Positions 53,306 through 62,951 of a stretch of DNA of 64,000 nt are shown piece by piece. Both the position numbers and the translations under genes were made by a program. The notes beneath the pieces were generated by a model. The model was not told the origin of the DNA. It made no database searches and saw nothing but the letters and a program-made list of their open reading frames with translations. This DNA comes from SKKY01 sp965228015 (GTDB taxonomy: Bacteria; Bacillota; Peptococcia; Peptococcales; SKKY01), in NCBI GenBank assembly GCA_965228015.1, contig OZ245787.1, positions 248,001 through 312,000 on the forward strand, written 5' to 3'. Position 1 is the first letter of the stretch. The number at the start of each line of letters is the position of its first letter.

Positions 53306-56300
53306 CAAATTACCTGCAGAACTATTTGATGAAAAAAATAATTGTCAGATTTCCAGTTTTTTAAAAGAATTGGAAATCTGTAAAGTATATATTTCCCAGG
53401 CTTTAAATGCCTGGGAAATATATTTTTATTCAAAAATACAATACGATTACAGTACTTTAGAAGAAGGAGAAAAGCTGCTTCTAAAAAAACTTCCAAAGCT
53501 TTCTCAATTAAAGCTTATTCCTGCTCTGACATGTGATTGTTTAAGTAATGAAAGCAAGATTAAAGAATTTTTAGAAAAAATAAGTAAAGACGAAACACCA
53601 GTGTTAAGAAACTGTTTTCAAAAAACAAAAGTAAATTATTGCAGTGAAAAAAAAGAAATAACAATAAAGACAGGATCCTCTTGGGCTTATAGTTATTTAA
53701 AAAAGAATAAAGCGGATATATTAATTCAGGAAAAACTTGTTTTCTCAGACGGAGAAAAAAGAAGTATCATTTTTGACTTTGATCCTGGCCTTGAAGAAAT
53801 AGACTCAGTGCAGGCCATCGAAGATTTCCTTCCTGAAATAAAAGCTCCTGAGATTTCAAAATATACGGAACCTAAAAAAGAAAAAAATGACTTTAACAGA
53901 AAAAGAAACTCAAAAAAACTTAGTCTTAAAAACTATAAAGGTGAAATTAAAGAAATTGCTACTCTTAGAGAAGAAGAAAATAATGTTGTTATTGAAGGAA
54001 GAGTATTCGATATTCAAAGCAGGGAACTAAAGACCGGGAAAATATTACTCTCTATTTCATTAACGGACGGATCTTCATCAATAATCGGAAAGTTTATAAA
54101 GAAAAAAGAAGAGACAGAGGAAATTTTATCTGAAGTAAAAAAAGACAGGTTTTACCTTTTTTCTGGCAATGTTCAATATGACCAGTTTGCAAAAGAATAT
54201 ATCATTATGCTTTCAAATTATGAGGAGGTTATTAAAGAAGAAAAAACTGATAAATATCCAGAGAAAAGAGTTGAACTTCATCTTCATACAAATATGAGTA
54301 AGACCGATGCAATGAATCCTGTGGAGGATTATGTAAAGAAAGCCGCCTTTTACGGACACAAAGCTATTGCAGTTACTGATCACGGAGTTGTTCAGGCCTT
54401 TCCAGATGCATATTTTGCCGGTGAAAAACATGGTGTGAAGATTATTTATGGTATTGAAGCCTATGTAATTAAAAAAGATGATACAAGAGAAAAAAAGGGC
54501 CGAAAAAATTATCATTTTATTATTTTAGTAAAAAACAGAACAGGTTTAAAAAATTTATATCATCTTATTTCTGAATCCCAGCTTAATTATTATAAAAAAG
54601 TACCAAGAATTCCTATGGAACTTCTAAGGGAATACCGAGAAGGATTAATATATGGGTCAGCTTGCGAAGCCGGGGAACTTATTACTTCAATTCTTGAAGG
54701 AAAAGATGAAGAAGAACTTCAGGAAATATCTGAATTTTATGATTTTCTGGAAATCCAACCCACTGGTAATAATGAATTTATGATTCGCAACGGGATTGTT
54801 AAAGATAAAAAGGAATTAGAAAATATTAATATCAAGGTTATTGAACTGGGAGAAAAATTAAATATTCCTGTTATTGCTACAGGGGATGTTCATTTTTTAA
54901 ATCCTGCAGATGCTATATACAGAAGAATTATTCAGGCAGGGCAAGGATATACTGACTCAGTTAATCAACCACCTTTATATTACAGGACAACTGAAGAAAT
55001 GCTTGAAGAATTTTCTTATCTTGAAGAGTCAAAAGCTATAGAAGTAGTAATAAAGAACCCAAATATAATTGCAGAAATGGTGGAAAAAATAAGACCGATT
55101 CCAGATAAACTATATCCACCAGAGATTGAAGGAGCAGAAGATGAAATCCGTGACATGACCTTTTCAAGAGCAAAAGAATTATACGGAGAAAGTTTGCCAG
55201 AAATTGTTGCAAAAAGAATTGATAAAGAACTGAATTCAATAATTACTAATGGTTATGCTGTTCTTTATTTAATTTCACAAAAATTAGTAAAAAAATCAAA
55301 TGAAGATGGATATCTGGTAGGATCAAGAGGGTCAGTAGGTTCTTCACTTGTTGCAACTTTAACTGGTATAACAGAGGTAAATCCTCTGGCACCTCATTAT
55401 CGGTGTCCCTCTTGTTATTTTGCTGAGTTTTTTGAAAAAGGTGAATATGGAAGCGGAGCAGATTTGCCGGAAAAAGAATGCCCTGATTGTGGAGTCCAGT
55501 TAGAAAAAGATGGTTTCGATATTCCTTTCGAAGTTTTTCTTGGATTTGAAGGTGATAAGGTTCCGGATATTGACCTGAATTTTTCTGGAGAATATCAAGG
55601 TTCTGCTCATAAATATGTTGAAGAATTATTTGGAAAAGATCATGTATTTAGAGCAGGTACAATAGCCACTGTTGCAGAAAAAACTGCCTTTGGATATGTT
55701 AAAAACTATCTCGAAGAAAACAATATATATTATAATTCAGCAGAACTTAACCGTTTGATTAAAGGCTGTACTGGAGTAAAAAGAACAACAGGGCAGCACC
55801 CTGGTGGGCTTATAGTTGTACCAAAAAGCAAGGAAGCCTCAGACTTTACACCACTTCAGAGACCAGCTGAAGATATAAATTCCGGAACTGTTACTACTCA
55901 TTTTGATTTCCATTCTTTACACGATTATCTTGTAAAATTAGATATTCTGGGCCATGATGATCCTACAGTAATAAAAATGCTGGAAGATTTAACGGGAGTG
56001 GATGCAAGAAAAATAAAGCTTGATAATCCAGAAGTAATGTCCTTGTTTTCATCCGTAAAAGCATTGGGTATCTCTGAAAAAGAGTTATTATCAAATGTTG
56101 GAACATATGGAATTCCTGAATTTGGAACAAAGTTTGTACGTCAAATGCTTGAAGATACCAAGCCTAAGAATTTTTCTGATTTAGTACGAATAAGTGGATT
56201 CTCCCATGGTACAGATGTATGGCTTAATAATGCTCAAGACCTAATAAGAAGTAAAACCTGTCAGTTATCAGAAGCAATTTCTGCCAGAGATGATATCATG

Positions 56301-56987
56301 ACCTACCTTATAAACATGAATCTTGATCCTTTAATTTCTTTCAAAATTATGGAAGACGTAAGAAAGGGTAAGGGGTTAAAAAAAGATTATGAGGAAGAAA
56401 TGCGCAAGTTTAATATTCCAGAGTGGTATATTGATTCATGTAATAAAATTAAATACATGTTCCCTAAAGCTCACGCAGTAGCTTATGTGATGATGGCATT
56501 TAGGATTGCCTACTTTAAGATTTTTCATCCTCTTGCCTTCTGTGCAGCTTTTTTCTCAGTAAGGGCTTCAGAATTTGATGCGGAAATTATTGTAAGAGGC
56601 AGAGAAAGTGTTTTAAATGAAATTAAAAAGATACAAGAAATGGGTAATCAGGCATCACAAAAAGAAACAAGACTTTTAATTGTTCTTGAGGTTGCTTTGG
56701 AAATGTATTTACGTGGCTTCTCATTTCAAATAGTATCTTTGGATAAATCTACAGCTAACAGATTTATAATTGAAGGAGACCAATTAATTCCCCCTTTCGG
56801 ATCTCTGCCGGGAATAGGTGAAACTGCTGCAATGAATATAGAAAAGGAAAGAAATCTGAAAGAATTTAAATCAATTGAGGATTTAAGAATCAGAACAAAA
56901 GTTAGTAAAACGGTTATTGAAACAATGCTGAATCATGGAAGTCTCGAAGGACTCCCGGAAAATAATCAACTTTCTTTCTTTGCATAG
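53298..56987 (+). CDS. polC: DNA polymerase III PolC, apparently lacking the exonuclease domain
   Basis: The replicative polymerase of low-GC Gram-positives, 1229 residues against about 1440 for Bacillus PolC. Order seen: an N-terminal domain, OB fold (about 215-305), PHP domain from VELHLHTNMSKTDAMN at residue 325, polymerase core with GSRGSVGSSL (about 675), a zinc site CPSC...CPDCG and the catalytic PDIDLNFSGE (about 755), and a C-terminal tail. In Bacillus the proofreading exonuclease is inserted in PHP between GxEAYxV and YHxIILxKN. Here GIEAYVIKK (about 384) is followed within a dozen residues by NYHFIILVKN (about 403), with no DxE motif. Frame is intact. The first 130 coding bases hold two perfect hairpins. 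It overlaps proS by eight bases. Confidence 0.94.
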   Translation: MSNKLPAELFDEKNNCQISSFLKELEICKVYISQALNAWEIYFYSKIQYDYSTLEEGEKLLLKKLPKLSQLKLIPALTCDCLSNESKIKEFLEKISKDETPVLRNCFQKTKVNYCSEKKEITIKTGSSWAYSYLKKNKADILIQEKLVFSDGEKRSIIFDFDPGLEEIDSVQAIEDFLPEIKAPEISKYTEPKKEKNDFNRKRNSKKLSLKNYKGEIKEIATLREEENNVVIEGRVFDIQSRELKTGKILLSISLTDGSSSIIGKFIKKKEETEEILSEVKKDRFYLFSGNVQYDQFAKEYIIMLSNYEEVIKEEKTDKYPEKRVELHLHTNMSKTDAMNPVEDYVKKAAFYGHKAIAVTDHGVVQAFPDAYFAGEKHGVKIIYGIEAYVIKKDDTREKKGRKNYHFIILVKNRTGLKNLYHLISESQLNYYKKVPRIPMELLREYREGLIYGSACEAGELITSILEGKDEEELQEISEFYDFLEIQPTGNNEFMIRNGIVKDKKELENINIKVIELGEKLNIPVIATGDVHFLNPADAIYRRIIQAGQGYTDSVNQPPLYYRTTEEMLEEFSYLEESKAIEVVIKNPNIIAEMVEKIRPIPDKLYPPEIEGAEDEIRDMTFSRAKELYGESLPEIVAKRIDKELNSIITNGYAVLYLISQKLVKKSNEDGYLVGSRGSVGSSLVATLTGITEVNPLAPHYRCPSCYFAEFFEKGEYGSGADLPEKECPDCGVQLEKDGFDIPFEVFLGFEGDKVPDIDLNFSGEYQGSAHKYVEELFGKDHVFRAGTIATVAEKTAFGYVKNYLEENNIYYNSAELNRLIKGCTGVKRTTGQHPGGLIVVPKSKEASDFTPLQRPAEDINSGTVTTHFDFHSLHDYLVKLDILGHDDPTVIKMLEDLTGVDARKIKLDNPEVMSLFSSVKALGISEKELLSNVGTYGIPEFGTKFVRQMLEDTKPKNFSDLVRISGFSHGTDVWLNNAQDLIRSKTCQLSEAISARDDIMTYLINMNLDPLISFKIMEDVRKGKGLKKDYEEEMRKFNIPEWYIDSCNKIKYMFPKAHAVAYVMMAFRIAYFKIFHPLAFCAAFFSVRASEFDAEIIVRGRESVLNEIKKIQEMGNQASQKETRLLIVLEVALEMYLRGFSFQIVSLDKSTANRFIIEGDQLIPPFGSLPGIGETAAMNIEKERNLKEFKSIEDLRIRTKVSKTVIETMLNHGSLEGLPENNQLSFFA
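53346..53380 (+). repeat. Perfect 10-bp inverted repeat in polC start
   Basis: CAGATTTCCA (53346-53355) and TGGAAATCTG (53371-53380) are perfect complements around a 15-base loop, 49 bases into polC. It is one of two adjacent hairpins in the coding region. Confidence 0.85.
53387..53427 (+). repeat. Perfect 15-bp inverted repeat with T tract in polC start
   Basis: A 15-base arm (53387-53401) pairs perfectly with 53409-53423 around a seven-base loop, with a GC centre CCCAGGC/GCCTGGG and T residues at 53423-53427. Form and U-tract are those of an intrinsic terminator, although it lies inside the open frame, 90-130 bases after the polC ATG. It could act as an attenuator when translation of polC fails. 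Confidence 0.8.
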
Positions 56988-57049
56988 TTGTCATATAATA
57001 ATAGAAAGTTTTTTACGCAAATCTATAACAATTAATTGGGGGAATTAAA

Positions 57050-58108
57050 ATGGAAATCCAGCTTAAGCTAAAACAAGAACTTAAAAAGAAACCAGAGGGA
57101 GAACTCTCCTTCGGAGCTTACTTTACTGATCATATGTTTGTTGTGGACTACACAGAAGGTAAAGGCTGGCGTGATCCTGTCATTATGCCCTGCGAACCAA
57201 TTCCAATGGATCCAGCTTGCTGCACTCTTCATTATGGTCAGGGAATTTTTGAAGGAATGAAAGCCTACTATAATAAAAATGGGAAAATTAATCTTTTTAG
57301 ACCTATGGAAAATTTTAAAAGATTAAACAGATCTGCAGATAAAGTTTGTATTCCTGAAATTGATCCAGAGCTTGCTTACCAAGGGTTGGTTAAGCTTCTA
57401 GAAGTTGATAAGGAATGGGTTCCTAAAAAACACGGTGAGTCTTTATATATAAGACCATTTATTGTTGCCACAGAACCATTTTTAGGTATTAAACCATCAA
57501 GAACATATAAGTTTTTTATTATTTGTTCTCCTGTTGGTGCATATTATCCTGGTGGCTTAAAACCTGTTAAGATTATGGTGGAAGAATATCATGTAAGAGC
57601 AGTTGTTGGAGGCTTAGGGGAAGCGAAAACAATGGCAAATTACGCAGCCAGCCTTCTTGCAGGAGAGAAAGCTAAGAAACTTGGATATACTCAGGTTCTT
57701 TGGCTGGATGGAGTTGAAAAAAAATATATAGAAGAAGTTGGAACAATGAATATAGCTTTCGTAATTAACGGAACTTTTGTAACACCTTCTCTTGATGGAA
57801 GTATTCTTGCAGGTATAACCAGAGATTCTGTACTTAAAGTAATGAAGCACTGGGGTATTCCAGTGGAAGAAAGACGTATTAGCATTCAGGAATTAATTCA
57901 GGCTGGGAAAGATGGCAGTCTTACTGAAATTTTTGGTATGGGTACAGCAGCAGTTATTTCTCCGGTATCTGAATTAAAATATAAAGATGAAATAATAAAA
58001 GTTCCTGAATATTCTTCAGACAGTCTTGTTATTAAAGTATACGATTTTATTACCGGTGTGCAGTATGGTAATGTTGAAGATACTTTTGGCTGGACAGTTG
58101 AATTATAA
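57050..58108 (+). CDS. ilvE: Branched-chain amino acid aminotransferase
   Basis: A fold-type IV PLP enzyme of 352 residues, the larger (BCAT type II) form, that makes or degrades leucine, isoleucine and valine. GQGIFEGMKAYYN is the N-terminal motif; the PLP Lys is in GEAKTMANYAAS (about residue 193); EEVGTMNIAFVI and ILAGITRDSVL follow. GGGGGAA precedes the ATG. The gene has no operon partner. CodY, present in this window, normally controls such genes. Confidence 0.95.
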   Translation: MEIQLKLKQELKKKPEGELSFGAYFTDHMFVVDYTEGKGWRDPVIMPCEPIPMDPACCTLHYGQGIFEGMKAYYNKNGKINLFRPMENFKRLNRSADKVCIPEIDPELAYQGLVKLLEVDKEWVPKKHGESLYIRPFIVATEPFLGIKPSRTYKFFIICSPVGAYYPGGLKPVKIMVEEYHVRAVVGGLGEAKTMANYAASLLAGEKAKKLGYTQVLWLDGVEKKYIEEVGTMNIAFVINGTFVTPSLDGSILAGITRDSVLKVMKHWGIPVEERRISIQELIQAGKDGSLTEIFGMGTAAVISPVSELKYKDEIIKVPEYSSDSLVIKVYDFITGVQYGNVEDTFGWTVEL

Positions 58109-58115
58109 AATTTCA

Positions 58116-58146
58116 CAGCTGGATTAATATATCCGGCTGGTTTTTT
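58116..58146 (+). terminator. Terminator after ilvE
   Basis: A nine-base stem CAGCTGGAT/ATCCGGCTG (one G-U) with TAATAT loop, followed by six T at 58141-58146. Confidence 0.85.
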
Positions 58147-58172
58147 ATAGGTATTTTTAGAAGGAGGTTTAT

Positions 58173-59271
58173 TTAATAAACAAAGAAAGACTTATAGAAA
58201 CTTTTATAGAACTTTGTAAAATAGAATCTGAATCTGGAAATGAAAGAAAAGTTGCTGTTTATATTTTTGAATATTTAAAAGAAATAAATATTAAAGTTAT
58301 TGAAGATAATGCTGGAGAGAAAACTGGTGGTAATACTGGAAATCTTATAATAGAAATACCAGGGACGATTCCTGGGAAAATATTATTATCTGCCCATATT
58401 GATACTGTAGTTCCTGGAAAAAATGTTGTGCCAATAATTGATGATGAAAAAATTACCTCTTCAGGGGATACAATTTTAGGAGCTGACGATAAAGCTGGAG
58501 TAGCTATTATACTGGAAACAATAAAACAAATTAAAGAAGAAAAGCTGGAAACTAAAGATTTATTAATAATCTTTTCCGTATCAGAAGAGACAGGGCTCTT
58601 GGGAGCAAAAAATGTTGATGAAAATATTAAGACTGATTACGCATATATTTTAGATAGCAGCAGCAAGCCTGGAACAATAATTGTTCAGGCGCCAGTTCAT
58701 TATACTTATCATTGTAAGGTAAAAGGAAAATCTTCTCATGCAGATATTGTTCCGGAAAAAGGTATAAATGCTATAAAAATTGCCGGAGAAGTAATATCAA
58801 AATTACCTACAGGGGGAATTGACAAGGAAATAACAGTAAATATTGGCTTGATTTCCGGGAGCTCCGCTACAAATATTGTTCCTGAAGAAACAGAAATCAA
58901 AGGGGAAATAAGAAGTTACAATAAAGAAAAAGCTGAAAAACTTCTTAAGGAAACAGAAAATATTTTTATTACAATAACAAAGAATAATTTTGGTACATGG
59001 GATTTTAGCTATCAAAAAGAATATGATAACTTTAAAATTAGTGAAAATGATGAAGTTGTTATATTAGCTAAAAAGGCAATTGAGAAAGCTTCATTAATTC
59101 CCATAACTGAAGTTGCAGGTGGAGGGAGTGATGGAAATATTTATAACCAAAGGGGTATTCCGCCGGTAATTCTTGGAATGGGTTATGAAAATTCATACAA
59201 AAAACGAGTTCATGAGAAAAGATGATTTATATAAAGTAATGGAAATTATCTTGAATATTGTGAAAGGGTAA
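58173..59271 (+). pseudogene. M20 family peptidase (PepT-like), frameshift near C-terminus, abnormal start
   Basis: Restored, this is a metallopeptidase of about 366 residues of the peptidase-T-like M20 group, with zinc ligands in SAHIDTV, GADDKAG and SEETGLLG, then the dimerisation domain. The last part shifts frame near 59190-59193: frame 3 gives GYENSYKK and stops at 59225, while the next frame gives HTKNEFMRKDDLYKVME, the conserved end of the family, with one T more than needed. The start aligned with homologues (I-N-K-E-R-L) falls on TTA-ATA at 58173-58178 after AAGGAGG, with no ATG, GTG or TTG. The metal site is intact, so the protein may be real in the living cell. Confidence 0.78.
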
Positions 59272-59275
59272 ATTT

Positions 59276-59797
59276 ATGAATGAGAAGACTTTAAAAGAAG
59301 AATTAATTTACAAAGGGAAAATATTAAATTTAAAAAAAGTTGATGTATTACTTGATACAGGTGTTGAATCTGTTAGAGAAATTGTTGAGCATAAAGGTGC
59401 TGTTGCCATAGTTGTATTTAAAGAAAACAAATTTCTTTTTGTTAAACAATACAGAAAAGTTTTTGATGAAATACTAACTGAAATTCCAGCAGGCAAACTT
59501 GAAGAAGGAGAAAATCCTTATGATTGTGCACTAAGAGAGCTTGAAGAAGAAACCGGATACATTGCAGAGGATATGGAGCTTATGCAAATAATCTATCCTA
59601 CTCCGGGCTTTTGTACAGAAAAAATATATTTATATAATGCTTCAAAAATTAAAAAAGGGAATGTAAAGTTTAATGTTGATGAAGATCTTACTTCTGAATG
59701 GATTGAAAAAGAAGAAGTTATTAAAATGATTTCCAATGGAGATATTAAAGATGGCAAAACTATTATTGGTGTAGTACTGTATACACTATTGTTATAA
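59276..59797 (+). CDS. Nudix hydrolase, ADP-ribose pyrophosphatase type
   Basis: A 173-residue Nudix protein that probably hydrolyses ADP-ribose. The Nudix box is complete: AGKLEEGENPYDCALRELEE then ETGY, matching GX5EX7REUXEEXGU. The PGFCTEKIYLY segment after it is typical of ADP-ribose pyrophosphatases of the NudF group. It starts four bases after the restored peptidase stop, so it is probably in the same operon. Confidence 0.9.
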   Translation: MNEKTLKEELIYKGKILNLKKVDVLLDTGVESVREIVEHKGAVAIVVFKENKFLFVKQYRKVFDEILTEIPAGKLEEGENPYDCALRELEEETGYIAEDMELMQIIYPTPGFCTEKIYLYNASKIKKGNVKFNVDEDLTSEWIEKEEVIKMISNGDIKDGKTIIGVVLYTLLL

Positions 59798-59804
59798 AAA
59801 GTTC

Positions 59805-59833
59805 TTGTTTACAAAATGTTCAGAATATATAAT
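59805..59833 (+). promoter_or_regulatory. Promoter of the sodium:alanine symporter gene
   Basis: TTGTTT (59805-59810), 17 bases, TATAAT (59828-59833) is a consensus -10 with optimal spacing; the start codon TTG is at 59891. This is the clearest vegetative promoter in the window. Confidence 0.7.
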
Positions 59834-59890
59834 TTTTATTAGAAAAGTTTTAACAAAAAAATATTTTTACTAAAAAAGGGAGGAATTATT

Positions 59891-61246
59891 TTGGAATTTA
59901 TTACAAATCTGAACAGCACGATTAATGGTATTGTATGGGGGCCCCCAATATTAATCTTGTTGGTTGGTACTGGCATTTTGCTTACCTTCAGACTTAAAGC
60001 ACTACAGTTTTCAAACCTGATTTATGCTCACAAAATGATTTTCAAGAAAAATGAAGGATCAGAGGGAGATATTACAAACTATCAGGCGTTAACTACAGCC
60101 CTTGCAGCCACAATTGGTACTGGTAATATTGCCGGTGTTGCTACAGCTATTGCAGCTGGAGGACCTGGAGCAGTATTTTGGATGTGGGTTACAGGACTTG
60201 TTGGTATGGCTACAAAGTATGCAGAAGCAGTGCTTGCGGTTAAATATCGTGTAAAAGATAAAAGAGGAGAAATGGCTGGAGGTCCTATGTACTACATAGA
60301 AAAAGGTTTTGGAATGAAATGGCTTGCAGTTCTTTTTGCTTTTTTTGGTGCTGTTGCAGCTTTTGGTATTGGAAACATGGTACAAGCAAACTCAGTTGCT
60401 GATGCAATTTATACAACTTTTGGTGTATCACACTGGATTACAGGACTTTTACTTGTTATTTTTACAGCAGTAGTTTTATTAGGTGGTATTAAAAGTATTG
60501 GTAAGGTTACAGCTCTTTTAGTTCCGGTTATGGCAGTATTTTATGTTCTTGGTGGCAGCGTTGTTATTATTAAAAATGCTGCATTAGTACCAGCAGCATT
60601 TTCATCAATTTTTGCAGATGCATTTACTGGTAATGCAGTAGCCGGTGGTGCTTTAGGTACAGTAATCAGATATGGTGTTGCTCGTGGTGTATTCTCAAAC
60701 GAAGCTGGCCTTGGTTCTGCTCCAATAGCAGCAGCTGCTGCTCAAACAGATCACCCGGTTAGACAAGCATTAGTAAGTATGACTCAAACATTTGTTGATA
60801 CATTAGTTGTTTGTTCTTTCACAGCATTAGCAATTCTGACTTCAGGTCTTGTTGGAACAATAAACCCTGCAACGGGAGAAGCTTATACAGGTGCAGCTTT
60901 AACAACTACTGCATTTAATAATACTTTACCAGGTGTTGGCGGATTAATTGTTGCCGTTGGAATTATCTTCTTCGCATATTCAACTATTCTTGGCTGGTCA
61001 TATTATGGCGAAAAATGTCTTGAGTATCTTGTAGGTGAAAAGGGAGTAATATTCTACAGAGCAGCTTTCGTACTATTTATCATGGTTGGGGCTTTAAGTG
61101 GTCTTCGGTTCATCTGGGATCTTGCAGATACAATGAATGGTTTAATGGTTATTCCTAACTTAATAGGTCTTGCTGGACTAAGTGGAATTGTAGTTAAAGA
61201 AACAAAAGATTACATGCAAAATATTAAAGCTAAAGAAGAAAACTAA
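59891..61246 (+). CDS. Sodium:alanine symporter, AGCS family
   Basis: A membrane carrier of 451 residues with ten to eleven spans that couples alanine or glycine uptake to sodium. The AGCS motifs include TALAATIGTGNIAGVATAI (residues 56-74), GPGAVFWMWVTGLVGMATKYAE and FSNEAGLGSAPIAAAAAQTD. Start is TTG with GGGAGGAA upstream. A sodium-coupled uptake system fits a marine or halophilic habitat, but that is inference. Confidence 0.95.
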   Translation: MEFITNLNSTINGIVWGPPILILLVGTGILLTFRLKALQFSNLIYAHKMIFKKNEGSEGDITNYQALTTALAATIGTGNIAGVATAIAAGGPGAVFWMWVTGLVGMATKYAEAVLAVKYRVKDKRGEMAGGPMYYIEKGFGMKWLAVLFAFFGAVAAFGIGNMVQANSVADAIYTTFGVSHWITGLLLVIFTAVVLLGGIKSIGKVTALLVPVMAVFYVLGGSVVIIKNAALVPAAFSSIFADAFTGNAVAGGALGTVIRYGVARGVFSNEAGLGSAPIAAAAAQTDHPVRQALVSMTQTFVDTLVVCSFTALAILTSGLVGTINPATGEAYTGAALTTTAFNNTLPGVGGLIVAVGIIFFAYSTILGWSYYGEKCLEYLVGEKGVIFYRAAFVLFIMVGALSGLRFIWDLADTMNGLMVIPNLIGLAGLSGIVVKETKDYMQNIKAKEEN

Positions 61247-61260
61247 TTTACCTTTAAGTT

Positions 61261-61296
61261 GCAGAGCTTCCTTTTAAGGAAGCTCTGCTTTTTTTA
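61261..61296 (+). terminator. Terminator after the symporter gene
   Basis: A 13-base perfect stem (61261-61273 with 61276-61288) with GCAGAGC/GCTCTGC, followed by eight T. It marks the right end of the ordinary gene block before the IS region. Confidence 0.9.
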
Positions 61297-61410
61297 GGAT
61301 TTTGTTGTTAGTGTAAAATAATTATGGGTAAAAAAACAAAAAAATATTAGAGCAACTCCTTATGTTACAATTAAATCGCTAAACCAAATCGCAAAAAAGG
61401 AGAAACTCTA

Positions 61411-62622
61411 ATGAATAATATTATACATGAAATTGCAACTAAAATCAGTAAAGAAATAGCAGAAAATATGGAAACAACTTTAATTGAGGGAAATAATATA
61501 TCTGAATTCATTTTAAAAACTAAAAAAATGCTGGATGAAGTTGGGGTTGCAATTACAGAAAAAGTACTTGAAACTGTAGATATTTTAGTTAAAAAAGATT
61601 GTGCAAGAAAAAGAGACTGGAAAATAAAGGAAACAAAGTCGAAGAAAAGTTTGGCGACGATATTTGGTGAAGTAACCTATAAAAGAACGTATTATGTTCA
61701 TAAAATTACCGGTGAATATAAATACTTATCTGATGAAGCTGTTGGTATTGAAGCAAATGACAGAATGGATATATTGCTAGAATCAATGTTAATAGAAGAA
61801 GCAATAGAGATACCATACAGAAAAAGTAGCGAAAAAATATCGAAGAATGTGTATCTTACTGGTCAAACAGTAATGAATTCTATTAGAAAGCTTAAAGATA
61901 TTTCTAATCATGCAGCACCAGTGAAAAAACTGATTCTCAAGCTAAGGTTTTGTACATCGAAGCTGATGAAGATCATGTTTCACTTCAAAGAGGAACATGT
62001 GCCGAACCTAGATTAATTTATGTTCACGAAGGTAAGTGAAAGGTAAGTAAAGATAAATATGAATTAATAAATCCCAGATACTTTAGTGGCCTCTACCAAG
62101 ATAGTGCTGATTTATGGCTTGAAGTAGCTGATTATATTGATAGCAACTATGAAGAAGAAACTATCGAAAAGATATATTTATCAGGAGATGGAGCCAACTG
62201 GATAAAACAAGGCAAAGAATGGATTAAAGATAGTATCTATGTTTTAGATAGATACTATTTGTCGAAATATATAAAGAAGGCAACTGCTCATATGAAAGGC
62301 ACACACCAAATGATGTGGTATTACATAAATACGAAAAGGAAAGATTTCGTAAAAGATTTATTCAAAGCAATAATTGAAGAAACAGAATCAGAAACAAAAA
62401 ATAGAAGCAATAAAAGATGCTAGAAGTTATGTGTTAAATAATTGGGAAGGTATAATGAATCAATATGACCCGGATTATATAGGCTGTAGCACAGAAGGCC
62501 ATATTAGTCATATATTATCTGCAAGATTAAGTTCAAGGCCTCTAAGCTGGTGCAGAGAAGGTGTTGATCAAATGTCACGTCTGAGGGCTTTTAAGGCTAA
62601 TTCAGGTAATGGTATAGTCTTA
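61411..62622 (+). pseudogene. ISLre2-family transposase (UPF0236), interrupted
   Basis: The reading frame is that of ISLre2-type UPF0236 transposases: DILVKKDCARKRDWKIKE-type start, FGEVTYKRTYY, LYIEADEDHVSLQ, YLSGDGANWIKQG and CSTEGHISHILSARLSSRPL. It is broken by an A6 run one A short at 61924-61929, a TGA at 62037-62039, and an A6 run one A too long at 62396-62401, and is then cut by an IS3-type element at 62623. Whether the 3' end of the gene survives beyond 63840 is uncertain: an in-frame 36-codon piece to 63950 would fit, but see the minus-strand remnant. Confidence 0.85.
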
Positions 62623-62677
62623 TTGTAACACCTAGTACGGATAATATATAATAAACCCGAACTAGGAGGATTACAAA

Positions 62678-62905
62678 ATGAGCAAACGTTACGATTTAGA
62701 ATTCAAGAAGGAGGTTGTACGTGAATATCTAAAAAGCAAAAGCCTTGGTGATCTTTTTGCAACCTATGGTGTATCAAAATCAACAATGTCCGGATGGATA
62801 AAAAAATACAGCGAAGAATGTCATTACACAAAACCACAAAATAAAGAAAATGCAATATCACCAGAGGAATATAGAGCGCTTAACAAGAAGCTTATGGAAC
62901 TTTAA
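62678..62905 (+). pseudogene. IS3-family orfA (helix-turn-helix protein), stopped early
   Basis: A 75-residue product, SKRYDLEFKKEVVREYLKSK, then a helix-turn-helix (DLFATYGVSKSTMSGWIKKY). It ends at a TAA at 62903 where the family has a Glu codon (GAA to TAA). In-frame translation beyond it would give KENDFLKK and reach A-AAA-AAG at 62923-62929, the heptamer used for programmed -1 frameshifting in IS3 elements. The stop prevents that fusion. Confidence 0.8.
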
Positions 62906-62951
62906 AAGGAAAATGACTTCCTAAAAAAGCAGCGGCATTCTTCGCAAAGGA

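Noticed and set aside
57049..57050. T-box or other riboswitch before ilvE
   Set aside because: Only 62 bases separate polC and ilvE, too short and without visible structured motif.
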